DNA of 64,000 bases. Source: Paracoccus acridae (GTDB lineage: Bacteria > Pseudomonadota > Alphaproteobacteria > Rhodobacterales > Rhodobacteraceae). The position numbers and the translations under genes were made by a program. Under the pieces are notes generated by a model. That model was given only the letters and a program-made list of their open reading frames with translations, did no database searches and was not told where the DNA came from. This document shows, one piece after another, positions 16,019 to 23,625 of the stretch (positions within the stretch are counted from its first letter, which is position 1; each line of letters starts with the position of its first letter). The stretch spans positions 1-64,000 of the forward strand of contig NZ_BMIV01000009.1 of assembly GCF_014642735.1 (NCBI RefSeq), read 5' to 3'.

Positions 16019-16822
16019 ATGGCGCCGCGCACGTTCTGGAAAGGCTACATGAAGCTGTCGCTGGTCACCTGCCCGGTGACGATGATGCCTGCCACGACCG
16101 AGGGCGAAAAGGTCCGCTTCCACACGCTCAACGCCAGGACCGGCAACCGCGTCACCAGCCAGTATGTCGATGCCGTCACCGAAAAGCCGGTCCGCGAGGA
16201 AGACGAGGTCAAGGGATACGAGCGCGGCGAGGACGATTACGTCTTCCTCGAAGACGAGGAGATCGAGGCCGTCGGACTGGAAAGCACCCGCACCATCGAC
16301 ATCGACATGTTCGTGCCCGATCACTCGATCGGCTGGGTCTGGTACGACCGCCCGCACTTCCTGTTGCCGGGGGACGAGGTGGGACAGGAGGCATTCGCCG
16401 TGATCCGCGACGCCATGGCGGCGACCGGGACCGTGGGCATATCCCGCGTGGTGATGTATCGGCGCGAACGGGCGGTGATGCTGAAGCCGCGCGGCAAGGG
16501 GATCGTGCTGTGGACCCTGCGATACGGGGACGAGGTGCGCGACGAGGCCGACTATTTCGGCAAGGTCGCCGACGACAAGCCCGAGGCCAAGCTGATGACC
16601 CTGGTGCGCAAGCTGATCGACGAACGCACGACGGCCTGGGAAACCGAGATGGTGAGCGATCCGGTTCAGGACCGGTTGCTGGACATCATCGCCGCCAAGA
16701 AGAAGGGCAAGAAGCGCCCGGCCCGGCCCAAGCCCCAAGCCCCGCAGGACGGCAATGTCATCGACATCATGACCGCCCTGAAGAAAAGCATCCAGGCCGA
16801 GGGACGCCGCAGCAGCCGCTGA
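16019..16822 (+). CDS. ku: Ku protein, NHEJ, copy 1
   Basis: This 267-residue bacterial Ku forms a homodimeric ring that binds DNA ends and recruits LigD. It starts MAPRTFWKGYMKLSLVTCPV and keeps family blocks VRFHTLNARTGNRVTSQYVDAVTEKPV, VKGYERGEDDYVFLEDEEIE and YFGKVADDKPEAKLMTLVRKLID. The C-terminus is Lys/Arg-rich (AAKKKGKKRPARPKPQ), which in this family aids DNA threading. It runs toward ligD and the two stop codons are adjacent, with no base between. Its own exact EcfG promoter indicates stress- or stationary-phase expression. Confidence 0.95.
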   Translation: MAPRTFWKGYMKLSLVTCPVTMMPATTEGEKVRFHTLNARTGNRVTSQYVDAVTEKPVREEDEVKGYERGEDDYVFLEDEEIEAVGLESTRTIDIDMFVPDHSIGWVWYDRPHFLLPGDEVGQEAFAVIRDAMAATGTVGISRVVMYRRERAVMLKPRGKGIVLWTLRYGDEVRDEADYFGKVADDKPEAKLMTLVRKLIDERTTAWETEMVSDPVQDRLLDIIAAKKKGKKRPARPKPQAPQDGNVIDIMTALKKSIQAEGRRSSR

Positions 16823-19324
16823 TCACCGCTTGCGGGCGCGCGGCGGCTTGAAATCCAGCGGACGGGCGGCGGGGCGGAAATCCTCCCACGGATCGCGGGT
16901 CAGGGCATCCAGGCGCGCGGGGGTGTTCGTCAGGGTGAAGTAATCCGGGCCGATCTGGTCCAGCTCGTCCCAGCCGACGGGCATCGACACGGCCGCGCCC
17001 GGGCGGGCGCGCGTCGAATAGGCGGCCACCGCCGTCATGCCGCGCTGATTGCGCAGATAGTCGATGAGGATCCGGCCCTTGCGCTTCGACTTGGTGATGG
17101 TCGAGACATAGGCGTCGGGCGAATCCGCCGCCATGGCCTCGGCCAGTGCCTTGGTGAAGGCCTTGACGGCGGGCCAGTCCGCCTTGGGCGTCAGGGGCGC
17201 CACCACATGCAGCCCCTTGCCCCCCGATGTCTTCACGAAGCCCTCCAGCCCGGCATCGGACAGGCGCTGCCGGACCTCTTGCGCGCCGGCGATCACGGCC
17301 TCCCACGCCACGCCTTCGCCGGGATCCAGGTCCATAGTGATGGTGTCGGGATGGTCCCAGTCCGCGACCGTGGACCCCCAGGGGTGGATTTCCAGCGCGG
17401 CCGACTGCACCAGGGCCATCAGCCCGTCCAGGTCGTTGATGGCGATCATCGCCTCCTCGGCCTTGGCCTTGGGATCCTTGACCAGGGCGATGTGCTTGCT
17501 GATCCCCTTCCAGGCGTGCTTCTGGAAGAACCGCTGCCCCTTGATGCCGCCCGGGCAGCGCAGCAGGGCCAGCGGCCGGCCGGTGACGAAGGGCGCGATC
17601 CGGGGCCAGACCTGGGCATAGTAATCCGCCAGCCCCTCCTTGGTGATGCCTTCGCCCGGCCAATAGATGCGGTCGGGATGGGTCAGCGCGACGCGGCGGC
17701 GCGGCTCCTTGGGCGGATCGGCCTGCGGGCCGCCTTCGCGCACCACATCCCAGGCGGGCTTGTCCTCGCGCAGGCCCCGGAAAGACGCGTGGCGCAGCAG
17801 CCCGTCGGCGGTCCAGGCGCGAAACTCCACCTCGGCCACCAGTTCGGAGCGCACGAAGCGCAGGCCCCGCGCCTCTTCCGCCGTCAGCTTCCCGGCAAAG
17901 GGGCTGCGGTCGATGCGCATCTCCTCCAGCCGGGTGCGCAGGTCGGCGGCCAGGGCGGCGGAAAAGCCGGTGCCGACGCGGCCCACATAATCCAGCTTGC
18001 CGTCATCGAAGACCCCCAGGGCCAGCGACCCCACCAGCTTGTCCGAGGTCGTCGATGGCACATAGCCCGCCACCACGAATTCCTGCCGGGCCGAGCATTT
18101 GGACTTGATCCAGGTCTTGCCGCGACCCGACCGATAGGGCGCGTCGGCTTCCTTGGAGATGATCCCTTCCAGGCTGAGCCGGCAGGCGTGGCGCAGCACC
18201 ATCGCGCCGGTTTCGCCGAAATGGCTGCTGTATCGCACCCGGCCGGGATCGGTGCCCACCAGGCCCTCCAGCATCCCCTTGCGTTCGATCAGCGGCACGT
18301 CGCGCAGGTCATGGCCGTCCAGATACATCAGGTCGAAGACATAGAACACGAAGCGGTCGTTGCGCCCCTCGGACAGATCCGCCTGGAGGGCCGGGAAATC
18401 GGACGCCCCCGCCCCGGATTCCACCACCAGTTCGCCGTCGATGATGGCGCTTTCGGCGGGCAAGGCGCGCAGGGCGTCCGTCACCTCGGCCCCGAAGCGG
18501 TCGGTCCAGTCAAGGCCGCTGCGGGTCAGCAGGCGAACCTCCTGTCCCTCCAGCCGGGCTTGGAGGCGATAGCCGTCGAACTTCACCTCGTGCAGCCATT
18601 TCGCGCCGGTCGGGGGCGCGGGCCGCAGGGTGGCAAGCGCGGGCTCGATGAAATCGGGCATCGCCGCCTTTCTGGCGCGGGCGGCGGGGGCACCCTCGTC
18701 CTTGGGGCGCGACCGGCGGGCCTTCTTGGGCGGTTTCGGCTTCTCCTCGGCGCCTTCGGCCACCTCCTCGACCGTGCGGCCGGTCTTCAGCGATTCCGGC
18801 CGTTCGGTCAGGATGTCGGGCGCGTCGGGCGGGCGTGCGGCCTTGTCGTCGGACTTGATCAGCAGCCAGTTCTCGCGCGTCTCGCCGCGCTTGCCGCGCA
18901 TCCTGACCAGATGCCAGCGGCCCGACAGCTTGTCGCCCTTCAGCTCGAACTCCAGCTTGCCCTTGGCATAGTCGCCGTCCACGGGCACCCATGTGCCCCG
19001 GTCCCAGACGATGACCGCGCCCGCGCCATAGTTGCCCTTGGGAATGGTGCCTTCGAAGCTGCCGTAATCCAGCGGGTGATCCTCGACATGGACGGCCAGG
19101 CGCTTTTCGCCCGCGACCAGGCTTGGACCCTTGGTGACGGCCCAGCTTTTCAGCACGCCGTCCATTTCCAGCCGCAGGTCGTAATGCAGCCGCGTCGCCG
19201 CGTGCTTCTGGATCACGAAGGACTTGCCGGCCTTGCGCGCCTTGCGCCCGCGCGGTTCCTTGGTCTGGGTGAAGTCGCGCTTTTCGTTATAGGTGTCCAG
19301 CCCCGCCCCGGATGTCCCCGCCAT
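16823..19324 (-). CDS. ligD: multifunctional DNA ligase LigD
   Basis: This 833-residue ATP-dependent NHEJ ligase has domains in the order phosphoesterase, ligase, polymerase. The phosphoesterase (about residues 30-175) has HYDLRLEMDGVLKSWAV. The ligase starts near residue 222; EVKFDGYR carries the adenylated lysine, about K248, and SLEGIISKEADAPYRSGRG and TWIKSKC are later nucleotidyltransferase motifs. The polymerase (about residues 545-815) has TMDLDPGEG with the metal-binding aspartates near 665. It is 3 bp downstream of ku2 and shares its promoter. The enzyme repairs double-strand breaks with Ku by end processing and ligation. Confidence 0.96.
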   Translation of the reverse strand: MAGTSGAGLDTYNEKRDFTQTKEPRGRKARKAGKSFVIQKHAATRLHYDLRLEMDGVLKSWAVTKGPSLVAGEKRLAVHVEDHPLDYGSFEGTIPKGNYGAGAVIVWDRGTWVPVDGDYAKGKLEFELKGDKLSGRWHLVRMRGKRGETRENWLLIKSDDKAARPPDAPDILTERPESLKTGRTVEEVAEGAEEKPKPPKKARRSRPKDEGAPAARARKAAMPDFIEPALATLRPAPPTGAKWLHEVKFDGYRLQARLEGQEVRLLTRSGLDWTDRFGAEVTDALRALPAESAIIDGELVVESGAGASDFPALQADLSEGRNDRFVFYVFDLMYLDGHDLRDVPLIERKGMLEGLVGTDPGRVRYSSHFGETGAMVLRHACRLSLEGIISKEADAPYRSGRGKTWIKSKCSARQEFVVAGYVPSTTSDKLVGSLALGVFDDGKLDYVGRVGTGFSAALAADLRTRLEEMRIDRSPFAGKLTAEEARGLRFVRSELVAEVEFRAWTADGLLRHASFRGLREDKPAWDVVREGGPQADPPKEPRRRVALTHPDRIYWPGEGITKEGLADYYAQVWPRIAPFVTGRPLALLRCPGGIKGQRFFQKHAWKGISKHIALVKDPKAKAEEAMIAINDLDGLMALVQSAALEIHPWGSTVADWDHPDTITMDLDPGEGVAWEAVIAGAQEVRQRLSDAGLEGFVKTSGGKGLHVVAPLTPKADWPAVKAFTKALAEAMAADSPDAYVSTITKSKRKGRILIDYLRNQRGMTAVAAYSTRARPGAAVSMPVGWDELDQIGPDYFTLTNTPARLDALTRDPWEDFRPAARPLDFKPPRARKR

Positions 19325-19327
19325 GGC

Positions 19328-20188
19328 CTAGCCGGCCTTCTTGCGGCTGCGGGACGGCGCCTTGGGCCTGGCGCCCCCGCTGCGGGGCTTGGCGCTTGGC
19401 CGGCGGCGGGGCTTGGCCATGGCCGCGCTTTCGCGCAGGGCCTCCATCAGATCGACCACGGGTTCGGGCCTTGCCTCTTTCCGGGGCTGGATCTTGCGGC
19501 CCTCGATCTTGGCGCGGACCAGTTCGGCCAGGGCGGATTCGTATCGATCGTCGAAATCCTTGGGATCGAACGTGCCGCGCTTGGTCTTGATGATGTGCTG
19601 GGCCAGATCCAGCATCTCGTCCGCGATCTCGATCTCGGGCACGTCGGCAAAGACATCCTCGGCGTCGCGCACCTCATAGTCGAAGTTCAGCGTGGTGGCG
19701 ATCAGCCCGTCGTCATGGGCGCGGATCAGCACCGTGCGCACCCGGCGGAACAGGACGGTCTGGGCCAGGGCCGCGACCTTCTTCTTGCGCATCCCCTCGC
19801 GGATCAGGGCAAAGGCCTCGGCGGCCTCGGCATCGGTCGGAGCCAGGTAATAGGGCTTGTCGAAATACAGGTCGTCGATGTCGTCGCAGCCGATGAAGGC
19901 CGTGATGGACAGGGTCTTGTCGCTTTCGGGGACCGCCGCCGCGATCTCGTCCGAGGACAGGACCACGTATTCGCCCGATGCGACCTCGTATCCCTTGACC
20001 TGATCGTCGCGGTCCACGGTCTTGCCGGTATCCTCGTCCACGAAGACGCGGCGGACCCGGTTTCCGGTCTTGCGGTTCAGGGTGTGGAACGCGATCCGGT
20101 CCGATGTCGAGGCGGCGGTGTAAAGCGCCACCGGGCAACTGACCTCTCCGACCTTCAGAAAGCCCTTCCAGTTCGCCCTTGGCGCCAT
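19328..20188 (-). CDS. ku: Ku protein, NHEJ, copy 2
   Basis: This is a second Ku paralogue of 286 residues. MAPRANWKGFLKVGEVSCPVALY, HTLNRKTGNRVRRVFVDEDTGKTVDRDDQVKGYEVASGEYVVL and FDYEVRDAEDVF mark the Ku core. It has a longer, very basic C-terminal tail (PRRRPSAKPRSGGARPKAPSRSRKKAG). It differs widely from copy 1, so the two may form heterodimers or be used under different conditions, as described in Sinorhizobium for its multiple Ku proteins; that is inference. A GACGGAGGCGGGACA ribosome site precedes the ATG, and an exact EcfG promoter lies 31 bp upstream. Confidence 0.95.
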   Translation of the reverse strand: MAPRANWKGFLKVGEVSCPVALYTAASTSDRIAFHTLNRKTGNRVRRVFVDEDTGKTVDRDDQVKGYEVASGEYVVLSSDEIAAAVPESDKTLSITAFIGCDDIDDLYFDKPYYLAPTDAEAAEAFALIREGMRKKKVAALAQTVLFRRVRTVLIRAHDDGLIATTLNFDYEVRDAEDVFADVPEIEIADEMLDLAQHIIKTKRGTFDPKDFDDRYESALAELVRAKIEGRKIQPRKEARPEPVVDLMEALRESAAMAKPRRRPSAKPRSGGARPKAPSRSRKKAG

Positions 20189-20218
20189 TGTCCCGCCTCC
20201 GTCCTGCGTCGGATCTGG

Positions 20219-20243
20219 AACGGCCTAGGCGGGTGCCGGTTCC
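20219..20243 (-). promoter_or_regulatory. EcfG-type stress promoter for ku2-ligD (exact consensus)
   Basis: Read on the minus strand: GGAAC (20243-20239), 16-bp spacer, CGTT (20222-20219). It lies across the last bases and stop codon of the upstream glycosyltransferase/glycosidase gene, so ku2-ligD gets its own stress start site although it follows another leftward operon. Confidence 0.75.
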
Positions 20244-22528
20244 ATGTGCGCGGGGTGATGACCGGTCTGCATGACCCGCTGCGCCAGCGACCATTCGACG
20301 GATCGCGATCCGCCCGACGGGTCGTGGCCCAGAAGACCGTTGGGGCACAGCCGGTCGTCGTCCCAGCCGGGATGGTTGGCCACCGGATACAGGCAGATCC
20401 CCTCGACCTGCACGCCGCGCCCGCGCGCCCGCGCCACCTGGTCGCGAACATAGGCGAACCATGACGCGCGGCGTGCGCCCTCGGTCCCGGTTTCGGCGAT
20501 CATCAGGGGGCGGTCGTACCGCGCGGCGACTTCGACCAGCAGGTCGGACAGGGGGCGATACCACGGGTGGTCCATGTCGATGGGCGGGCCGCCGTGGATC
20601 CACTGGTTGTTCCAATAGTAGTTGACGCCCACGATATCCAGGAAGGACGGATCGCCGCCAAGCTGCGGCCACATCCGGCCCGAGATCAGCTCGAACGCCT
20701 GGAACTGCGCGTCGTGATAGCCATGCGCTTCCCACAGCGGGCGGCCGTTCTGCGGGTCGTGGTGGATCGCCAGCAGGGGTTCGGCATGGACGAAGCGCGC
20801 GCGGGGATCGACGGCGCGCAGTTCGTGCATCGCGGCGATGGATGCGCGGGCAAGCTGGCATTTCAGTTCATATCCCCGATGCGCGGCAAAGGGGTTGAGG
20901 TATTGGGCGTCGCCCCCCGCCCAGGCGAAGAAGCTGATCTCGTTCACCGGGCACCAGAAGGGCACGGCGTCCGTCAGGTCGCGGTGATGAAGCGCCACGG
21001 CGCGGGCAAAGCGGGCGAAACGGTCCACGAAAGCCGCGCCCCAGATGTCCAGGTCATCGGGCCAGCCATAGTGCAGCAGATCCCAGACGACCTGCGTCCC
21101 GGTGTCGCGCGCGGCCCTCATCATCGGCGTCAGGGAGGAGAAATCGTAACGGCCCGGCGCGGTCTCGACCAAGTGCCAGCGGACACCGTCGCGGCAGGCC
21201 CTGATGCCCAGATCCGCCAGTTGCCGGTAATCCTGCGCGGCATGGCTGTCGTGGCCGATGGCCCCGATCAGATCCAGCCGGCGACCGTTGCGCAACCGGT
21301 GGGTCGATGCCTCCCACCCGCCCAGGGTGAAGCTGGCGAAGGTTGCGGGCGGGGGCGCGGGCCGGCGTTCGGCCAGAACCCTGTCGATCAGCGCCCGCCA
21401 TTGCGGCACGACCACCTGCGCGGAATAGGTGGCGTGGACATGGGCTTGCAGCGCGGCCCCGATCCGCCGCCGCAGCGGGGCATCGGCCAGCAGGCGCAGC
21501 ATGGCCCGCGCCACCGCCTGCGGGTCTTCGTGGGGCACGAAGATGCCGCTGACGCCGTCGGCGATCTGTTCCAGGGCGCCGTTGTCGGGCGTGGCGATGA
21601 CCGGCAGGCCCGCCGCGCCCGCCTCGGCGATGACATGGGGCATCCCTTCGCCGCGCGACAGCCAGCAGAAGACGTCCATGGCCGACATCAGGTCCGGCAC
21701 GTCCTTGCGGTCGCCGGTAAAGATCATCCGCCCGCCCAGAGGTTCGGCCATGCGGCGCAGTTCCCCCTCGTATTCCGGCATGAAGGCGTCGGGACCGCCG
21801 ACGATCACGAAGCGGGCGCGGGGGTCCATGTCGGCGACATGCAGGGCGGCCGCGATGAAATCCTCGACCCGCTTCTTGCGGTCCAGGCGGCCGACCCAGC
21901 CGATCAGCACCTGATCGGCCCCGATCCCCAGGACCGCGCGCATGGGACCGCGCGCAGCGGGATCGAATTCGCCCAGATCGACCATGGACGGGATTTCAAG
22001 CGCATCCCCCGGCCGGTCGGGCATCCTTCCCGCCGCAGCGGCGCGGATGCTGTCGCAGACCCCGACATAGCGCGCGGTGAAATGCTTGGGCCCCGCCAGG
22101 GCCTCGGACACCAGACCCCCATGTTCGATCAGCGGCGGGCGCAGCGCCATGCGTTCCAGCGCGGGATAGATGTCGGCGACGTTCTGGCAGGACACGACCA
22201 CATCGGCCCCCGCCAGCTTGCGGCGCAGATAGTCGATGGTGTCGTCGAACCCCAGCCCATAGGGCGTGGTATCGACATGCACGCCCAGATCCGCCAGTTG
22301 TCCATGGGTCTGGTCGGGCATCCCCTCCTTGCGGAAGCAGGGGATGACGGTGATACGATAACGGTCGCGCGGCAGGTTGCGGGCCAGCAGGCGGATTTCC
22401 GTTTCCTCGCCGCCCACGACCAGCCAGGCCATGACAAAGGTGATGCGGATCAGGCGGTGGCCGTCATGGGGCTGGGGAAAGACCTCGGGGGGGATGGTGC
22501 CCCAGGCAAGGGTGTCATCCGCGTTCAT
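20225..22528 (-). CDS. GT4 glycosyltransferase fused to a GH-like (beta/alpha)8 domain
   Basis: This 767-residue protein has two modules. Residues about 20-390 are a GT4 glycosyltransferase: VMAWLVVGGEETEIRLLARNL at the N-terminus, WVGRLDRKKRVEDFI as donor-domain start and EGMPHVIAEAGAAGLP as the E-x7-E motif. Residues about 405-767 resemble a family 1-type beta-glycosidase barrel: acid/base candidate in PVNEISFF, nucleophile candidate in MIAETGTEGARR, and tandem Trp-rich barrel strands (YYWNNQWIHG). Such a chain might make and trim, or only recognise, a glycan. The start codon overlaps the stop of the preceding gene (ATGA). It is the last gene of the five-gene sugar operon. Confidence 0.8.
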   Translation of the reverse strand: MNADDTLAWGTIPPEVFPQPHDGHRLIRITFVMAWLVVGGEETEIRLLARNLPRDRYRITVIPCFRKEGMPDQTHGQLADLGVHVDTTPYGLGFDDTIDYLRRKLAGADVVVSCQNVADIYPALERMALRPPLIEHGGLVSEALAGPKHFTARYVGVCDSIRAAAAGRMPDRPGDALEIPSMVDLGEFDPAARGPMRAVLGIGADQVLIGWVGRLDRKKRVEDFIAAALHVADMDPRARFVIVGGPDAFMPEYEGELRRMAEPLGGRMIFTGDRKDVPDLMSAMDVFCWLSRGEGMPHVIAEAGAAGLPVIATPDNGALEQIADGVSGIFVPHEDPQAVARAMLRLLADAPLRRRIGAALQAHVHATYSAQVVVPQWRALIDRVLAERRPAPPPATFASFTLGGWEASTHRLRNGRRLDLIGAIGHDSHAAQDYRQLADLGIRACRDGVRWHLVETAPGRYDFSSLTPMMRAARDTGTQVVWDLLHYGWPDDLDIWGAAFVDRFARFARAVALHHRDLTDAVPFWCPVNEISFFAWAGGDAQYLNPFAAHRGYELKCQLARASIAAMHELRAVDPRARFVHAEPLLAIHHDPQNGRPLWEAHGYHDAQFQAFELISGRMWPQLGGDPSFLDIVGVNYYWNNQWIHGGPPIDMDHPWYRPLSDLLVEVAARYDRPLMIAETGTEGARRASWFAYVRDQVARARGRGVQVEGICLYPVANHPGWDDDRLCPNGLLGHDPSGGSRSVEWSLAQRVMQTGHHPAHMEPAPA

Positions 22529-23625
22529 GCTGCCTCGAACACGATCTGGAGGAAGTCCGGGCGCTCCGCCACAAGGCGGCGCAGGAAATCCGGTGCGTCA
22601 TCGTAAGGCACCACATGGGTGATCATGTGCCGCCGGATCAGGTCGCCTTCGGTCGCCAGCAGCCGCAGCGTTTCCTGCGCCAGCCGCCGCTGGTCCCAGG
22701 CATGGGCCACCGGGCGCGGCATCCGGTTGATCTGCGCGCAGCGGATCGCCAGGCCGTTGTGATGGAACTCCTCTCCCAGCCGGGCGCCGTCCATGCCCCC
22801 CTGATAGAAGGCGAGGTCGATCACCGTCCCCTGCGGACGCAGGGCCTGAAGGCAGCGGTGAAGGCTGTCGGACCGGGCGCGGGTCTGGAAGACATATTCC
22901 GCACCCCGCCCGCCGGTCTTGTGGTGCCAGGCGGTCTTGGCGTAACGCACCGCCTCGTCCTCGCCCATGGCGATGAAACCCATCTTCCGCGCGATGTCCT
23001 GGCGGAATGGCGAGGGGTCCACCACGACGATTTCCGACGCCCCGCCCTGGCGGGCGAACAGCGCGCAGAACAGGCCCACCGTGCCGCCGCCCCAGACCAG
23101 GACCGGGCGGCCTTCGACCCCCGCGCCCAGGTTCGGGACATTCGCGCCGAACTGGTCGGCATCGGCGTGCAGGATGCCGTTGGCGGCGATGGGCCCCATC
23201 TGCGCCACGAAGATGCCCAGGATCGGGTCCATCCCGTCGGGCATCTTCAGCAGCAGGTCATGGGCGGGGTTCGCGGTGTGGCCGGTCTTGTGGCCGAAGG
23301 TGGTGGCCAGCACGTCGCCATTGGCAAAGCCCGGCGCACGCGCGTCGATGACCTTCGCCACCTCCATGTAGCCCAGGAAGTTCACCGGGAAATGCGCGGA
23401 CGGCTCGCCCGGAATGAACAGGCCCTGCCAGTCGTCCCAGCGGCTGTGCAGATAGGGGTTCGAGCCCTTCAGGAAGGTCAGTTCGGTCCCCGCCGAAAGG
23501 CCCGTGTACATCAGGTCCAGCCGCACCTGCCCGTCACCCGCCGGACCTTCGTCATAGCCGAAGAAATAGGGTTCATGCGGATGCTCGATCCCCAGGGACC
23601 GGATATGGCGATGCTCATGCGGCAT
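22525..23625 (-). CDS. zinc-type medium-chain dehydrogenase, sugar operon
   Basis: This 366-residue medium-chain dehydrogenase-like protein has the Rossmann motif VLVWGGGTVGLFCALFARQGGASEIVVVD and GTELTFLKGSNPY in place of the usual zinc site; the classical GHE and Cys ligands are missing or changed, so zinc catalysis is doubtful. Within this operon it may oxidise or reduce a sugar intermediate. The ATG at 23625 overlaps the previous gene by 11 bp; an upstream GTG at 23634 is an alternative. The annotation is at family level only. Confidence 0.72.
   Translation of the reverse strand: MPHEHRHIRSLGIEHPHEPYFFGYDEGPAGDGQVRLDLMYTGLSAGTELTFLKGSNPYLHSRWDDWQGLFIPGEPSAHFPVNFLGYMEVAKVIDARAPGFANGDVLATTFGHKTGHTANPAHDLLLKMPDGMDPILGIFVAQMGPIAANGILHADADQFGANVPNLGAGVEGRPVLVWGGGTVGLFCALFARQGGASEIVVVDPSPFRQDIARKMGFIAMGEDEAVRYAKTAWHHKTGGRGAEYVFQTRARSDSLHRCLQALRPQGTVIDLAFYQGGMDGARLGEEFHHNGLAIRCAQINRMPRPVAHAWDQRRLAQETLRLLATEGDLIRRHMITHVVPYDDAPDFLRRLVAERPDFLQIVFEAA

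Noticed and set aside
17207-20464. A 1085-residue open frame on the plus strand
   Set aside because: It is antisense to ligD and ku2. High-GC third-position bias keeps the opposite strand open; the translation has no family signature, while the minus-strand genes carry clear motifs.
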